NCBI RefSeq assembly: GCF_900177325.1
Contig: NZ_FXBL01000004.1
Span: forward strand, 1,984,001-2,048,000
DNA from: Mesorhizobium australicum
GTDB taxonomy: Bacteria; Pseudomonadota; Alphaproteobacteria; Rhizobiales; Rhizobiaceae
Reading direction: 5' to 3'
DNA length: 64,000 nt
Below are positions 63,458-64,000 of this stretch, one piece after another (the first letter of the stretch is position 1; every line of letters begins with the position of its first letter). The translations under genes were made by a program, and so were the position numbers. The notes beneath the pieces are model-generated. The model did not search any database. It had not been told where the DNA came from and was given only the letters and a program-made list of their open reading frames with translations.

Positions 63458-64000
63458 GTGATGAAGAGATTTTTGGCCAGCCTCGCGGCAACTCCGGCCT
63501 TTCTGGCTGCTGCTTCCGCTTATGCGGCCCAGCCCGAACCCTGGCAGGCCCGGTTCCAGCCGGCGGCCACGGCGATCATGGAACAGATCACCTGGTTCGA
63601 ACAGTATACGCTCTGGTTCATCATCCCGATCACGCTTCTCGTGCTGATCCTGCTCGCGGTCGTGATCATCCGTTTCCGCGCGAGCGCCAATCCGGTTCCG
63701 TCGCGCACCAGCCACAACACGCTGATCGAGGTCATCTGGACCGTCGGGCCGGTCGTGATCCTGCTGTTCCTCGCGGTTCCGTCCTTCCAGCTCCTGACGG
63801 CGCAGTACACGCCCCCGGAGGAGCCGTCGCTCACCATCAAGGCGACCGGAAACCAGTGGAACTGGGACTATGAGTACCAGATCGAGGAGCCGCTGACCTT
63901 CAACTCCGCCATGCTGCAGGAGAATGCGCGCCAGGCGGCGGGCAAGGAAGACGTGAAGGCCTATCCTCGGCTCCTGGCTGTCGACAACGAGGTCGTCGCG
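63458..64000 (+). CDS. coxB: cytochrome c oxidase subunit II (3' end outside window)
   Basis: 181 residues of subunit II of the aa3-type oxidase, with signal peptide (RFLASLAATPAFLAAASAYAAQ), two transmembrane helices (about residues 47-68 and 88-108) and the start of the CuA domain (IKATGNQWNWDYEYQ). The CuA ligands lie beyond the window. GTG at 63458 has GGGAGA 8 nt upstream; ATG 63461 is the alternative. Confidence 0.93.
   Translation, partial: MMKRFLASLAATPAFLAAASAYAAQPEPWQARFQPAATAIMEQITWFEQYTLWFIIPITLLVLILLAVVIIRFRASANPVPSRTSHNTLIEVIWTVGPVVILLFLAVPSFQLLTAQYTPPEEPSLTIKATGNQWNWDYEYQIEEPLTFNSAMLQENARQAAGKEDVKAYPRLLAVDNEVVA

Noticed and set aside
1..64000. tRNA, rRNA or CRISPR loci
   Set aside because: No cloverleaf-like stretch with GTTCRA arm, no rRNA core sequence and no regularly spaced identical repeats were seen.

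Overview
The window is GC-rich chromosomal DNA of an alphaproteobacterium of the order Hyphomicrobiales (Rhizobiales), most like the Mesorhizobium/Aminobacter/Phyllobacteriaceae group. The signs are the split F0 operon atpI-atpB-atpE-atpF'-atpF, a BacA/SbmA transporter, DUF6101, DUF2277, DUF1344 and IalB proteins, the run xseB - dxs - tlyA - RlmD-like methylase, and the rhizobial type of paired palindromic intergenic repeats. I found no rRNA, tRNA, CRISPR array or prophage.

Layout. 1-6.4 kb: M29 aminopeptidase (runs off the left end), a 24-residue membrane peptide, an MFS transporter, BacA/SbmA, a secreted polysaccharide deacetylase, then spacers with two inverted repeat pairs. 6.4-15.1 kb: YfgM-like protein and Der GTPase, SleB-type wall hydrolase, F0 ATP synthase operon with promoter and terminator, RNase HII, PA0069-type radical SAM protein. 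15.2-21.7 kb: small glycosyltransferase, a BrnTA toxin-antitoxin pair with a damaged toxin start, moaB-ispE, SppA-like protease, TrmN6-like methylase with DUF2007, YqaA protein, polyprenyl diphosphate synthase. 21.8-33.6 kb: TPR-LysM protein, two paralogous Cys-rich secreted proteins split by a 143-bp MITE, glyQ-aroA-glyS with an unusual EPSP synthase between the two glycyl-tRNA synthetase subunits and an AT-richer insertion inside glyS, Sua5, an FAD-linked dehydrogenase, DUF6101. 33.6-41.4 kb: ubiA, a Na+/H+ antiporter, purD, a PemK/Phd-type toxin-antitoxin pair with operator, acyl-CoA dehydrogenase and enoyl-CoA hydratase.

41.4-43.8 kb is an accessory island of visibly lower GC. It holds two adjacent, probably co-transcribed genes: one with a C-x(2)-T-G...S-H-I-I-P nuclease-like motif, the other with a HEPN-type R-x4-H motif fused to an LprI-like C-terminus. 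A decayed pdxH 3' fragment marks its right edge. This pair is the best candidate here for an undescribed (defence-like) system.

43.8-64 kb returns to core genes: phytase-like esterase, beta-helix protein, pdxH, DnaJ-type chaperone, fabI, histidine phosphatase, a second MITE, aroC, ribB, a class II histone-deacetylase homologue, xseB, an orphan antitoxin with a collapsed PIN toxin, pirin, dxs, tlyA, the RlmD-like methylase, a sirtuin ending at a MITE remnant, tldD, IalB and the start of coxB.

Functional links: ispE, dxs, the polyprenyl synthase and ubiA serve isoprenoid and quinone synthesis; aroA and aroC belong to the shikimate pathway; F0 and coxB serve respiration. Repeats form a second theme: five pairs of inverted palindromic or tandem repeats sit between or at the ends of genes, and three copies of an IS5/IS1031-like MITE occur, two of them exactly at stop codons.
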